Source: Mycetohabitans endofungorum (lineage in GTDB: Bacteria; Pseudomonadota; Gammaproteobacteria; Burkholderiales; Burkholderiaceae). From it: a DNA stretch of 64,000 nucleotides. A model generated the notes under the pieces. It searched no databases, was not told the DNA's origin, and saw only the letters and a program-made list of their open reading frames with translations. The translations under genes were made by a program, and so were the position numbers. Positions 8,703 to 17,916 of this stretch are shown in pieces (position 1 is the first letter of the stretch; each line of letters begins with the position of its first letter). The stretch covers positions 248,001-312,000 of the forward strand of contig NZ_PRDW01000002.1 in the NCBI RefSeq assembly GCF_002927045.1, given 5' to 3'.

Positions 8703-9215
8703 GGCTGCCAGCGCTTTTTCCAGCAACTGGTCGAGTTCTGCGAATTGCGGCGGACCGACATAACGTTTTAGGATCTGGCCGTCGCGGCCGATCACGAACG
8801 TGGTCGGTGTCAACTGGACGTTGCCAAACTGTTTGGCGGCGGAACCATCGTCCATCGCCACCTTGAACGGCAGTTGCCGCGTTTGCGCATAGTTGGCCAC
8901 GTACATCGGTGGATCGTATTGCATCGCGACGGCAACGAATTCGAGACCCTTGCCCTTGAACCGGTTATACGTGTCGACCATCTGCGGCATTTCCTTCACG
9001 CACGTGTCGCAACTAGTCGCCCAGAAGCTGACCAGATAGACCTTGCCCTTCAGGTCCTCGGTGGTCAGCTTCTGACCGGACAGCAGCGTGAAGCTCGCAA
9101 CGGGTGCCTGCTTGTGCGTACCAAAAGCGAAATACGCACCGACGGCCAGCGCGATGGCGACAAGCGCGGCTGCGATCCATGAGTGGGATGGGCGGGAAGT
9201 GGCGGACTGGCTCAT
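8700..9215 (-). CDS. TlpA-family membrane-anchored thioredoxin-like protein
   Basis: A 171-residue thioredoxin-fold protein held in the inner membrane by one N-terminal helix (about residues 13-32) and facing the periplasm. The redox centre is SCDTC in FWATSCDTCVKEMP, and the cis-proline loop is LTPTTFVIGRDG, as in the TlpA/ResA family. The frame is open upstream to 9317, but the ATG at 9215 gives the usual short cytoplasmic tail. Such proteins reduce disulfides in apocytochromes or copper sites; the partner here is not evident. It stands alone between convergent lipA and a divergent lipoprotein gene. Confidence 0.9.
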   Translation of the reverse strand: MSQSATSRPSHSWIAAALVAIALAVGAYFAFGTHKQAPVASFTLLSGQKLTTEDLKGKVYLVSFWATSCDTCVKEMPQMVDTYNRFKGKGLEFVAVAMQYDPPMYVANYAQTRQLPFKVAMDDGSAAKQFGNVQLTPTTFVIGRDGQILKRYVGPPQFAELDQLLEKALAA

Positions 9216-9414
9216 CGGCGTTTTTTCGGCTGATACGACGCCGGTGGCGTCGCTGGATAGCGTGACAACGATAGCCGACATTCTATCGCTGATTCGCGGC
9301 ACCCGTGAGGCGGGCATGCCCGCTGCGGCCTGATCGGCGCATTGGCGATAATTGTCGTTTTTGCGTTATGCCGCGCCGATCTCCGGCCGTGGCCGTGCGA
9401 CGGGGGCTGGTTCA

Positions 9415-9960
9415 ATGTTAAACCGACGTTTATGCTGGTTGATATGGGCTATTTCGCTACTGATAAACGCTTGTTCGCCACAATTTGACTGGCGCACGGT
9501 GCGCAACGACGAGGGCCACTATACGGTGATGCTGCCGGCCAAGCCGTTGCTTGACGAGCGAGTGCTTACGATCGCCGGACACGCGCTGAAGATGCAGATG
9601 CAAACGGCGACGGTCGGCGACGCGATGTTCGCCGTTGGGGTCGTGACGCTTCCCGCCGACGATCCCGCGCTTCGTGCGCAAGTGCTCACGTACCTGCAAA
9701 ACGGTCTGGCGCGCAACGTCGGGGCGCAGCCCATGTTGCACGTGGTCCGGAGTCCGGGCAGCCATGACGCCGGGGGTGAAACGCGCATCGCGATGGATGT
9801 GGCCGGTCCGGTAGCCCATATGCAAACACAGGAGCAGCGCGCGATCCACGCGCAGTTTGTTGCGCGTGATCGGCACGTGTACCAGGCGGCGGTTGTGTCC
9901 AGGCGCAATCTCGATGCAGTGCAGCTGGAACAGTTCTTTGCGTCGTTAACGGTGGATTGA
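9415..9960 (+). CDS. putative lipoprotein, function unknown
   Basis: A 181-residue secreted lipoprotein. The ATG at 9415 gives a signal peptide with the lipobox INAC (Cys20). The mature part begins SPQFDWRTVRNDEGHYTVMLPAKP and contains no domain I can name; alternating polar and hydrophobic stretches suggest beta structure. It is divergent from the redoxin gene with about 200 bases between them. No family assignment is justified. Confidence 0.75.
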   Translation: MLNRRLCWLIWAISLLINACSPQFDWRTVRNDEGHYTVMLPAKPLLDERVLTIAGHALKMQMQTATVGDAMFAVGVVTLPADDPALRAQVLTYLQNGLARNVGAQPMLHVVRSPGSHDAGGETRIAMDVAGPVAHMQTQEQRAIHAQFVARDRHVYQAAVVSRRNLDAVQLEQFFASLTVD

Positions 9961-10071
9961 GGCCTGATCTTTTCAATATCTGGAGCATCCTTGTAATTGC
10001 GCTGCGCACCTATGTTCATTTTTCAAATGAGCTATGGACACTAACCACACGATTCTTATTGGTTTTTAATG

Positions 10072-10275
10072 CTGTCCACATGCCCTGTGGATAACTTTGT
10101 TGAAAAGTACCCGGGTCGCGGCTCGGGAGCACGCTGCGACGTCACGCGTAGAGGGGGTAATGTGATGTCAGACAGTTCATGCATTTCTTTTATTTTCATG
10201 GAGTTGCGATAAACCGTCGGAGATCTGCCGGATTCGGCCCAGAAGCGGTGCCGCTATCAAAACAGGTGTGCATAA
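10072..10275. promoter_or_regulatory. cluster of DnaA-box-like 9-mers in a 430-bp gene-free gap
   Basis: The gap 9961-10393 has no convincing gene and contains AT-rich patches unlike the neighbouring coding DNA. It holds TGTGGATAA at 10086-10094, the exact reverse complement of the DnaA box TTATCCACA; a 7-of-9 match CTGTCCACA at 10072-10080 in opposite orientation, so that TCCACA and TGTGGA form an inverted repeat with five bases between; and TGTGCATAA at 10267-10275, which fits TTATNCACA on the other strand. A small GCGGGC/GCCCGC hairpin at 10341-10357 lies just past the comM stop. Function is not known. Confidence 0.5.
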
Positions 10276-10393
10276 GTCAAGGGTTGTTTTCTCTCGAAGG
10301 TTAGCTGTCGGGCTAAATTCTCACATGCCGGTGCGCCCGGGCGGGCTATGTGCCCGCATGCGACCGGCGTGCGGCTGTGAGTCGCGGCCAGGA

Positions 10394-11926
10394 TCAGACC
10401 GTGATCGACGCGCGCCGGTATTGCACCGCCTCGCCGACGTGGGCAGCGAGCACGTCATCGCTCAGATCAAGGTCGGCGATGGTGCGCGCAACGCGGCGCA
10501 CCTTGTCGAAGGCACGCCCCGACCACCCCAGGCGCTCGCCGCAGATCTGCAGTAACGCTTCGCTGCGAGGATCGAGTGGGCACCAGCGATTGAGGTCCTC
10601 GGCATTTAACGCGCAATTGGCCTTATGCTGGCGTGCCAACTGACGTTCGCGCGCGTGCCGCACACGCGCCGCGACCACGTGGCTCGCTTCGCCGCGCGCG
10701 CCGGTGCGGCGGGCAAGCTTGGCGGCCGACAGCGAAGGCACGTCGATGACGATGTCGATCCGATCGAGCAGTGGTCCGGACAGCCTGCCGACATAGCGGG
10801 CGATCTGGTCGGGCGTGCATCGGCACCGCCCTAGCGGATCGCCACGCAAGCCGCAAGGGCATGGGTTCATCGCGGCAACCAGTTGACATGCGGCGGGAAA
10901 GTCGGTTTGCGCAGCAGCCCGAGAAATCGTGATCTTGCCCGTTTCGAGCGGCTCGCGAAGGGTCTCCAGCACCGCGCGGCTGAACTCGGGCAGCTCATCG
11001 AGGAACAGTACGCCCAGGTGCGCCAGCGTGATTTCGCCGGGCCGCGGCGGGTTGTAGCCGCCGACCAGCGCGGCGGCGCTCGCACTGTGATGCGGCGCGC
11101 GAAACGGACGGCGCCGCCAGTCTGCCGCCGTGAAGCCACGGCCGCTGGCGGACAGCAGCATTGCACAGGCCAGCGCGTCATCGTCCGACATCGGTGGCAG
11201 TATGCCCGGCAGACGTTGCGCCAGCATCGACTTGCCGGCGCCCGGCGGTCCCACCATCAGCATGTGATGCGAGCCGGCGGCGGCGATCTCCAGCGCCCGG
11301 CGCGCGGCAGGTTGGCCGATCACATCGGCCATATCCGGTGCGGGTTGCGCGGGTACGGCGACACCGCACGGCTGCGCGCGTTCGATGCGCGCCTCGGGCT
11401 TGCCCTTCAGATGTGCGACGAGCGCGGCCAGGTCGGCGGCCCCGTACACGGCCACGCCTGGCGCCAGCGCGGCTTCCGCCGCATTGTCCAACGGCACGTA
11501 CAGTTCCGGGCATGCCGCGTCGGGGCCAGCCTGTCTCGCGGTGCCGCACGCCATCGCGAACGCACCCCGGACCGGCCGCAGCGTGCCGCTGAGCGACAAT
11601 TCGCCGGCGAACTCGCGGCCGGTCAGTGCATCGCACGGCAATTGCCCGCTCGCGGCCAGGATGCCCAGTGCGATCGGCAAATCGAAGCGCCCGGATTCCT
11701 TCGGTAAGTCCGCCGGGGCCAGATTGACGGTGATTCGCCGCACGGGCACGTCGAAACCGCAATGGGCCAATGCGGCCCGCACCCGCTCACGGCTCTCACG
11801 CACTTCCAGGTCAGGCAGCCCGACGATCGCAAACGACGGCAGGCCGTTCGCCAAATGGACTTCGACAGTGACTTCGGGCGCGAGCGCGTGCAACGGCGCG
11901 CGGCTGCGGACCACGGCTAGCGACAT
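10394..11926 (-). CDS. comM: ComM/YifB-family Mg-chelatase-like AAA+ ATPase
   Basis: A 510-residue ComM helicase-like protein, which extends heteroduplex branches during natural transformation in other Proteobacteria. The N-terminal domain (ChlI, Lon-like fold) covers about residues 20-145; the AAA+ core has Walker A GPPGAGKS, Walker B VLFLDELPEF and a sensor region near CPCGLRGDPLG; the C-terminal Mg-chelatase domain ends VQYRRASI. Length is typical and no motif is lost, so the gene looks functional. It lies 54 bases after ubiK on the same strand and may be co-transcribed. Confidence 0.95.
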   Translation of the reverse strand: MSLAVVRSRAPLHALAPEVTVEVHLANGLPSFAIVGLPDLEVRESRERVRAALAHCGFDVPVRRITVNLAPADLPKESGRFDLPIALGILAASGQLPCDALTGREFAGELSLSGTLRPVRGAFAMACGTARQAGPDAACPELYVPLDNAAEAALAPGVAVYGAADLAALVAHLKGKPEARIERAQPCGVAVPAQPAPDMADVIGQPAARRALEIAAAGSHHMLMVGPPGAGKSMLAQRLPGILPPMSDDDALACAMLLSASGRGFTAADWRRRPFRAPHHSASAAALVGGYNPPRPGEITLAHLGVLFLDELPEFSRAVLETLREPLETGKITISRAAAQTDFPAACQLVAAMNPCPCGLRGDPLGRCRCTPDQIARYVGRLSGPLLDRIDIVIDVPSLSAAKLARRTGARGEASHVVAARVRHARERQLARQHKANCALNAEDLNRWCPLDPRSEALLQICGERLGWSGRAFDKVRRVARTIADLDLSDDVLAAHVGEAVQYRRASITV

Positions 11927-11980
11927 GGCTTATCCTTGCGGCACGTCGCCGCCGATCGGGATGTCCCGGAGCTTGCGCGC

Positions 11981-12238
11981 CTATACGCTGTCCGCGCGCG
12001 CGGACAGCTTCTGCTCGAGTTCGGCCACACGCCGCTCCAGTTCCTCGAGCCTGAGCCGGGTGCGGGCCAGCACTTGGGCCTGGGTGTCGAATTCCTCGCG
12101 CGTGACCAGGTCCAGCTTGGAGAAGCCTTGCGACAGCATCGCCTTGACGTTGCGCTCGACATCCTTCGCCGGCGAGTTTTTCAGCATTTCGCTGAAGCGG
12201 GCCTGCAAATCGTTGAACACGTCGTTTGGCTGTTTCAT
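11981..12238 (-). CDS. ubiK: ubiquinone biosynthesis accessory factor UbiK
   Basis: An 85-residue UbiK (formerly YqiC) protein. It has the amphipathic N-terminal helix with the FNDLQARFSEMLKNSPAKDVE segment and a C-terminal coiled coil (LRLEELERRVAELEQKL, about residues 62-80) through which it trimerises. It helps the cytosolic Ubi complex make ubiquinone, the electron carrier used by the cytochrome bd oxidase encoded further along. It is divergent from glnK across a 390-base regulatory region. Confidence 0.93.
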   Translation of the reverse strand: MKQPNDVFNDLQARFSEMLKNSPAKDVERNVKAMLSQGFSKLDLVTREEFDTQAQVLARTRLRLEELERRVAELEQKLSARADSV

Positions 12239-12333
12239 CGTTATCCCTCAATCTAAAATGTGGCACAAAGCCAGCGCATTACTCCTGGCTGCCGCCATCG
12301 CAGCGCGATGCACGGCGCGCATCGTCGCACGAA

Positions 12334-12350
12334 TGCACGGCTTTGGTGCA
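12334..12350 (+). promoter_or_regulatory. NtrC-type enhancer site upstream of glnK
   Basis: TGCACGGCTTTGGTGCA keeps both outer half sites of the enterobacterial NtrC consensus (TGCAC, five bases, TGGTGCA). It lies about 220 bases upstream of the sigma-54 promoter, a usual enhancer distance. Only one such site was seen. Confidence 0.7.
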
Positions 12351-12570
12351 AAATCGGCCAGAAGCCTGTTTTTGGCGCAGCTCACCGCGGGCGGTTTGGG
12401 TGCGTGCCAGCCCGGTCGCACAGCCGATGGAAAGACTCTAGCACGTCCGACACGCCGCGTTGCCACGGTGAGTGCGGCGTTGACCATCCGGTCGAGTCTT
12501 GCTGGGCGCAGTGTCCGCGATGCACCATCGTTGACACTTTCAAGCCGTTGCAGTTCGTAGGCGCAGCATA

Positions 12571-12586
12571 CGGCATGATCATTGCT
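12571..12586 (+). promoter_or_regulatory. sigma-54 (RpoN) promoter of glnK-amtB
   Basis: CGGCATGATCATTGCT matches the -24/-12 consensus TGGCACG-N4-TTGCW at all but two positions; GG and GC are exactly ten bases apart. Transcription would start near 12597, 33 bases before the glnK ATG. With the upstream NtrC-type site it indicates nitrogen control. Confidence 0.75.
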
Positions 12587-12590
12587 ATAA

Positions 12591-12968
<378 letters not shown>

Positions 12969-13039
12969 CGCAAAGTGCTGGGGCCGCGCAGCGCCTGCAA
13001 ACGAATTCGAATGAAGGGCAAGGAACAAGAGGAACCACT

Positions 13040-14560
13040 ATGCGTAAGACTTTGAGGACGTTCCTGATAGTCGTATTGCTGTTGGCGGCCGGCATCGGGC
13101 TCTCGGCGTCGGCGTTGGCCGACGGCGCGTCGGGTGCTGTTGCAGCGTCCGCGCCCGAGTCGAGCGCGACGGATACGGCCCATACCGCCAGTGCGGCGCC
13201 GGCCCCGACCCCGAGCTCGGTGACGGCGCCGGTGGCGGCCGAGGCTGAAGCGTCGAGTGCCGCGCCAGCCATGGGCGCTAGCGCCGAGCAGGCGGTCAGC
13301 GCGCCCGCTGCACCGACGGCACCGGTGATGCTTGACGCATCGAAGATCAACGCCGGCGACACCGCATGGATGCTGACCTCCACGGCACTCGTGCTGTTCA
13401 TGACGATCCCAGGGCTCGCGCTGTTCTACGGCGGTATGGTGCGCAAGAAAAACGTACTCGCGACCCTGATGCAGAGCTTTGCGATCACCTGTCTGGTGAC
13501 GATCATCTGGGTGGTGCTCGGCTACAGCTTGGCCTTCACGCCCGGTAACGCGTTCATCGGCGGGTTCTCACGCGTGCTGCTGTCGGGCATGAGCTTCGTC
13601 AAGGGTGATAAGGGCGTCACGCTGACAGTGAGCCATCTGGCCACGACGATCCCCGAATCGGTCTACATGACCTACCAGATGACTTTTGCGATCATCACGC
13701 CGGCATTGATCTGTGGTGCGTTCGCGGACCGGATGAAATTTTCGGCGATGCTGGTGTTCATGGCCCTGTGGTCGATCTTGGTGTACCCGCCGATCGCGCA
13801 TATGGTGTGGGAGCCGACCGGCTGGCTGTCCGCAGCAGGCATCCTTGACTTTGCCGGCGGCACGGTTGTGCATATCAACGCAGGTATCGCCGGGTTAGTC
13901 TGCTCGCTGGTGTTGGGCAAGCGCGTCGGCTACGGCCGCGAGGCGATGGCGCCGCACAATCTAGTGCTGACGCTGGTCGGTGCGGCGATGTTGTGGGTGG
14001 GCTGGTTTGGCTTCAACGCGGGCTCGGCGCTCGCCGCCGACGGCCGCGCCGGTTTCGCGATGGTGACCACGCAGGCCGCCACGGCGGCCGCGGCGCTCGC
14101 GTGGATGTTCGCGGAATGGATTGGCAAAGGCAAACCGTCCGTGTTGGGCATTGCATCCGGCGCGGTGGCAGGTCTGGTCGCGGTGACACCCGCATCCGGC
14201 TTCGTCGGCGTATCGGGCGCGCTGAGCATTGGCATCGTGGCCGGCATGCTGTGCTTTCTGTCGGCGACATGGCTCAAGAACAAGCTTGGCTATGACGATT
14301 CGCTCGATGCATTCGGCGTACACGGCGTGGGCGGAATCATCGGTGCGGTTCTCACCGGCGTGTTCGCGCTCAAGGATATCGGCGGCGCCGACGGTAGCGT
14401 GATCCTGCAGCTTAAGGGCGTGGCCACCACGCTGATCTACAGCGGCCTCGTTTCGTTCATCCTGCTTAAGATCATCGACGCGGTCATCGGCCTGCGCGTG
14501 ACCGAGGAGGAAGAACGTGAGGGACTGGATGTGGTGCTTCACGGCGAGCACGTCGAATGA
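13040..14560 (+). CDS. amtB: ammonium transporter
   Basis: A 506-residue ammonium channel with about 11 membrane helices. A cleavable signal peptide (about residues 1-28, ending ASALADG) is followed by an unusual Ala/Pro/Ser-rich periplasmic segment up to about residue 95 before the first channel helix (GDTAWMLTSTALVLFM). Family signatures are DFAGGTVVHINAG and FGVHGVGGIIGA, which contain the two pore histidines. The start at 13040 follows AAGAGGAACC. GlnK would block the channel when nitrogen is plentiful. Clear terminator downstream. Confidence 0.96.
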   Translation: MRKTLRTFLIVVLLLAAGIGLSASALADGASGAVAASAPESSATDTAHTASAAPAPTPSSVTAPVAAEAEASSAAPAMGASAEQAVSAPAAPTAPVMLDASKINAGDTAWMLTSTALVLFMTIPGLALFYGGMVRKKNVLATLMQSFAITCLVTIIWVVLGYSLAFTPGNAFIGGFSRVLLSGMSFVKGDKGVTLTVSHLATTIPESVYMTYQMTFAIITPALICGAFADRMKFSAMLVFMALWSILVYPPIAHMVWEPTGWLSAAGILDFAGGTVVHINAGIAGLVCSLVLGKRVGYGREAMAPHNLVLTLVGAAMLWVGWFGFNAGSALAADGRAGFAMVTTQAATAAAALAWMFAEWIGKGKPSVLGIASGAVAGLVAVTPASGFVGVSGALSIGIVAGMLCFLSATWLKNKLGYDDSLDAFGVHGVGGIIGAVLTGVFALKDIGGADGSVILQLKGVATTLIYSGLVSFILLKIIDAVIGLRVTEEEEREGLDVVLHGEHVE

Positions 14561-14637
14561 ACCTGCGGCGTGCCCGGCGGGCAGCAGGCACGCCGTGGCA
14601 GGCCAGTCGCGCAATAGCGAGAAGCGGCACAGCGTTT

Positions 14638-14662
14638 GACCCGCCGCGAAGCGGGTCTTTTT
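14638..14662 (+). terminator. rho-independent terminator of glnK-amtB
   Basis: A seven-base stem GACCCGC/GCGGGTC with a six-base loop is followed by five T residues, 77 bases past the amtB stop. Confidence 0.9.
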
Positions 14663-14702
14663 ATATCCGGTTCCCGCCATTGAATGTCAGCCATGAACTT
14701 CA

Positions 14703-14807
14703 GCCGTATCGAGCAGCATTGGCCCTGTATTGAGTAGTATTTGAGCTGCGTCGAACGGTATTAAACTGCATAGAGCGGTAACTCGGGCCGCATCGAGCGG
14801 TAGTCAC
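14703..14807. repeat. five degenerate ~21-bp direct repeats upstream of gshA
   Basis: Five diverged copies, with cores of the form GCATCGAGCGGTA, begin their cores at 14706, 14727, 14748, 14768 and 14790, giving spacings of 21, 21, 20 and 22 bases, about two DNA turns. They lie in the 378-base amtB-gshA gap, between the terminator and the gshA start, where no gene is seen. Confidence 0.65.
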
Positions 14808-14938
14808 CCTGTCGTCAGAGCGGGTAGGGGCAGTGCGCGGCGATGCTGACGCGGACCTTGCAACGTGGCAAAACACCCCCACCTAAACGAAGCAACCCTC
14901 TACAATCGTTTTTTTGAGCCTGTAAGCCTCGAGTTTCT

Positions 14939-16228
14939 ATGGTTCCGCACCTCGTCACCGCGCTCAATGGTCCACTGCTCGACTTGGAGCGGCGGATTCT
15001 GGACGCCACGCCCGCGATAGAGCGCTGGTTCCGCCTCGAATGGCAGGAGCACACGCCACCGTTCTATTGCTCGGTGGACCTGCGCAATGCCGGCTTCAAG
15101 CTTGCGCCGGTCGATACGAACCTGTTTCCGGGCGGTTTCAACAACCTGCCCCTCGAAGTGCTGCCGCTCGCCGTGCAAGCTGCGATGGCGGCCATCGAGA
15201 AGATCTGCCCGGACGCGAAGAATCTGCTGCTGATCCCGGAGCGCCATACGCGCAACGCGTTCTACCTGGACAACCTGGCGCGGCTCGTCACGATTATGCG
15301 CCAAGCGGGTCTGAACGTGCGGCTGGGCACGCTGGACGAAACCGTCACCGAGCCTGTTACGCTGCCTCTGCCTGGCGGTCAGGCTCTGGTGGTCGAGCCG
15401 CTGGAGCGCTCGGCACGCCGTCTCGGGTTGAAGAACTTCGATCCCTGCTCGATCTTGTTGAACAACGACCTGTCGGCCGGGGTCCCGCCTGTGCTGGAGA
15501 ACCTGCACGAGCAGTTTCTGCTGCCGCCGCTGCATGCCGGATGGGCGGTGCGGCGCAAATCGAACCACTTCGGCTGCTACGATGAGGTGGCCAAGAAGTT
15601 CTCCAAGTTCATTGGCGTCGACCCGTGGATGCTCAATCCATACTTCACTCGCGTGTCGGACATCGATTTCACCGAGCGCTCGCATGACGAGGCGCTGGCC
15701 GATGCGGTCGACGCGGTGCTGAAGAAGGTGGCGAAGAAGTACCGCGAGTACGGGATCGAGGATCGGCCGTACGTGGTGATCAAGGCCGATGCTGGCACCT
15801 ATGGGATGGGCTTGCTGACCGTGCACGACGCATCGGAGCTTGCCGGGCTGAATAAGCGCGAGCGCAACCGGATGGCGGTCGTCAAGGAAGGGATGCAGGT
15901 GCACGACGTCATTGTCCAGGAAGGCGTGCAGACGTTCGAGCACGTGAACGAGGCGGTGGCCGAGCCGGTCGTCTACATGATCGATCGCTATGTGGTCGGC
16001 GGCTTCTATCGCGTCCATGCGGGTCGTGCGCCGAATCAGAACCTGAACGCGCCGGGCATGCACTTCGTGCCGCTGGCCTTTGAGCATACGGCGCTGCCGG
16101 ACGTGCACGCCAAGCCCGGTGCCGCGCCGCCGAACCGCTTCTACATGTACGGCGTTGTTGCCCGCCTGGCACTGCTGGCCGCATCGGTCGAATTGGAGAA
16201 GACCGACCCCGAGGCGATCCTCGTGTGA
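14939..16228 (+). CDS. gshA: glutamate-cysteine ligase (proteobacterial GshA type)
   Basis: A 429-residue gamma-glutamylcysteine synthetase of the type specific to beta- and some other Proteobacteria, distinct from the E. coli enzyme. It catalyses the first, ATP-dependent step of glutathione synthesis. The conserved start (PLLDLERRILDATPAIERWFR, VDLRNAGFKLAPVDTNLFPGGFNNL) and the glycine-rich ADAGTYGMG segment are visible. The ATG at 14939 has only a weak ribosome site; a TACAAT at 14901 may be a -10 element. gshB follows after 71 bases, so both glutathione enzymes are together. Confidence 0.96.
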   Translation: MVPHLVTALNGPLLDLERRILDATPAIERWFRLEWQEHTPPFYCSVDLRNAGFKLAPVDTNLFPGGFNNLPLEVLPLAVQAAMAAIEKICPDAKNLLLIPERHTRNAFYLDNLARLVTIMRQAGLNVRLGTLDETVTEPVTLPLPGGQALVVEPLERSARRLGLKNFDPCSILLNNDLSAGVPPVLENLHEQFLLPPLHAGWAVRRKSNHFGCYDEVAKKFSKFIGVDPWMLNPYFTRVSDIDFTERSHDEALADAVDAVLKKVAKKYREYGIEDRPYVVIKADAGTYGMGLLTVHDASELAGLNKRERNRMAVVKEGMQVHDVIVQEGVQTFEHVNEAVAEPVVYMIDRYVVGGFYRVHAGRAPNQNLNAPGMHFVPLAFEHTALPDVHAKPGAAPPNRFYMYGVVARLALLAASVELEKTDPEAILV

Positions 16229-16299
16229 CCCGCTGGCGCACGCGAGCACCCGCTGCGCGATAATGCACGCTGGATAGCTGCTTGCCGCCGGAACGCCCC

Positions 16300-17250
16300 A
16301 TGGACATTCTCTTTATTGCCGACCCACTGCCGCAGTTCAAGATCTATAAGGACACGACGTACGCGATGATGGCCGAGGCCGCGCGCCGCGGGCATGTGCT
16401 TTATGCATGCGAGCCGCGGCACCTCGCGTATGCGGGCGGCGGCGTCGAGGCCACGGTACGGCGTTTCTCGATTGTGGGCGATTACACGAACCCGGGCCAG
16501 TGGTACGACGCGGAACTCGCGGAGAATCGCGGCCTGGGCACGTTCGGCGCGGTGCTGATGCGCAAGGACCCACCGTTCGACATGGAGTATGTGACATCGA
16601 CCTGGCTGTTGGAGATCGCCGAGCGGCACGGTGCACGCATCTTCAACAAGCCGCGCGCGATCCGCGACCACTCCGAGAAGATGGCGATCGGCGAGTTCGC
16701 GCGGTTCACTGCGCCCACCCTGGTCACGCGCGACGCGGTACGGCTGCGGTCATTCCATGGCGAGCACCGCGACGTGATCTTCAAGCCGTTGGATGGCATG
16801 GGTGGCATGGGCGTGTTTCGGATACGCGAGGACGGCATGAACCTGGGTTCGACGATCGAGATGCTCAGCGACAATGGCGCGCGCACCGTGATGGCGCAGC
16901 GGTATATCCCGCAGATCAAGGACGGCGACAAGCGGATCCTGCTGATCGGCGGGGAACCGGTGCCCTATTCGCTGGCGCGAATCCCGCAAGGCGCCGAGAT
17001 CCGCGGCAACCTGGCCACTGGTGGGGTGGGCCGCGCGCAGCCGCTGACGTCGCGTGACCGCGAGATTGCCACGGCGCTCGGCCCGGTGTTGGCCGAGCGC
17101 GGCCTGCTGCTGGTCGGCCTGGACGCGATCGGCGATTGGCTCACGGAGGTCAACGTGACGAGTCCGACATGTTTTCGCGAGATCACCGAACAAACAGGGT
17201 TCGATGTCGCGGCGATGTTCGTCGACGCGCTGGAGCGCGCGGTTGGCTAA
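16300..17250 (+). CDS. gshB: glutathione synthase
   Basis: A 316-residue ATP-grasp enzyme adding glycine to gamma-glutamylcysteine. The ATP-grasp core is seen in IFKPLDGMGGMGVFRI, and the NVTSPTCFREI near the C-terminus is the family signature. The ATG at 16300 gives the conserved start MDILFIADPLPQFKIYKDTTYAMM; an in-frame TTG at 16282 is less likely. It follows gshA and precedes the PTS genes by about 70 bases, an order kept across Burkholderiaceae. Confidence 0.97.
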   Translation: MDILFIADPLPQFKIYKDTTYAMMAEAARRGHVLYACEPRHLAYAGGGVEATVRRFSIVGDYTNPGQWYDAELAENRGLGTFGAVLMRKDPPFDMEYVTSTWLLEIAERHGARIFNKPRAIRDHSEKMAIGEFARFTAPTLVTRDAVRLRSFHGEHRDVIFKPLDGMGGMGVFRIREDGMNLGSTIEMLSDNGARTVMAQRYIPQIKDGDKRILLIGGEPVPYSLARIPQGAEIRGNLATGGVGRAQPLTSRDREIATALGPVLAERGLLLVGLDAIGDWLTEVNVTSPTCFREITEQTGFDVAAMFVDALERAVG

Positions 17251-17321
17251 CACGGGGTCGGGACGATCTGTGCCAGCCTGATAAACTATTGAAGTTCATG
17301 GCGATTTTGACGCAGGCTGAC

Positions 17322-17840
17322 ATGGCTGGCATCTTGATCATTGCCCACGCGCCACTGGCATCGGCGTTGCGGGATTGTGTCGCGCATTTCTACGGTAGCC
17401 TGCCGCCGCGCATCGACGTGCTGGACGTGACACCGGATTGCGACCCAGTGGCGGCGCTGGCCAACGCGCACGCACAACTGCAGCAGGTGACTGACCACAA
17501 TGGTGCACTGGTATTGACTGACATGTTCGGTGCGACACCGGCCAACATTGCGGCCCAACTGGCGGCATTGCCGCACGTGCGGGTGGTGGCCGGCGTCAAT
17601 CTGCCGATGTTGGTGCGCGCGGTGTGCTACCGGACGTTGCCGATCGACACGTTGGCGGACAAGGCGCTGCAAGGCGGTGTGAAGGGCATCCATGGCGTCG
17701 TGCCGGGCACGCCTGCCACAGCGGCCTGTCTGCCGTGCGCTGAAATGGCGTCGGCCGCCCACGGGAGCGCGTTGCCGCCGTGCAGCGCTGATCTGCCGGC
17801 AGATCCCGCGACGAGCGTGCCGTGCGGCCCGACGGGCTGA
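17322..17840 (+). CDS. PTS IIA component, mannose/fructose family
   Basis: A 172-residue cytosolic IIA protein of the mannose family (ManX N-terminal type). His9 in LIIAHAPLA is the phosphate acceptor, and VLTDMFGATPANIA is the second family motif. Two starts are possible: ATG 17322, used here because it gives the conserved MAGILIIAH, and ATG 17298, eight codons earlier. The last 35 or so residues are a Pro/Ala/Cys-rich tail not typical of the family. It leads an IIA-HPr-EI gene set with no IIB, IIC or IID nearby, so it probably signals rather than transports sugar. Confidence 0.9.
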   Translation: MAGILIIAHAPLASALRDCVAHFYGSLPPRIDVLDVTPDCDPVAALANAHAQLQQVTDHNGALVLTDMFGATPANIAAQLAALPHVRVVAGVNLPMLVRAVCYRTLPIDTLADKALQGGVKGIHGVVPGTPATAACLPCAEMASAAHGSALPPCSADLPADPATSVPCGPTG

Positions 17841-17916
17841 GCGGCAGGCGCGCGTGCCGCACTGAGCCTGCGCCCGCCCGATGCAGGCTCTCCATCGTTT
17901 CAATCCCAACCAGAAC

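Noticed and set aside
14900-16249. 449-residue open frame on the minus strand
   Set aside because: It is exactly antisense to gshA, has Arg/His-rich low-information sequence and no ribosome site; long antisense frames are normal in GC-rich coding DNA.
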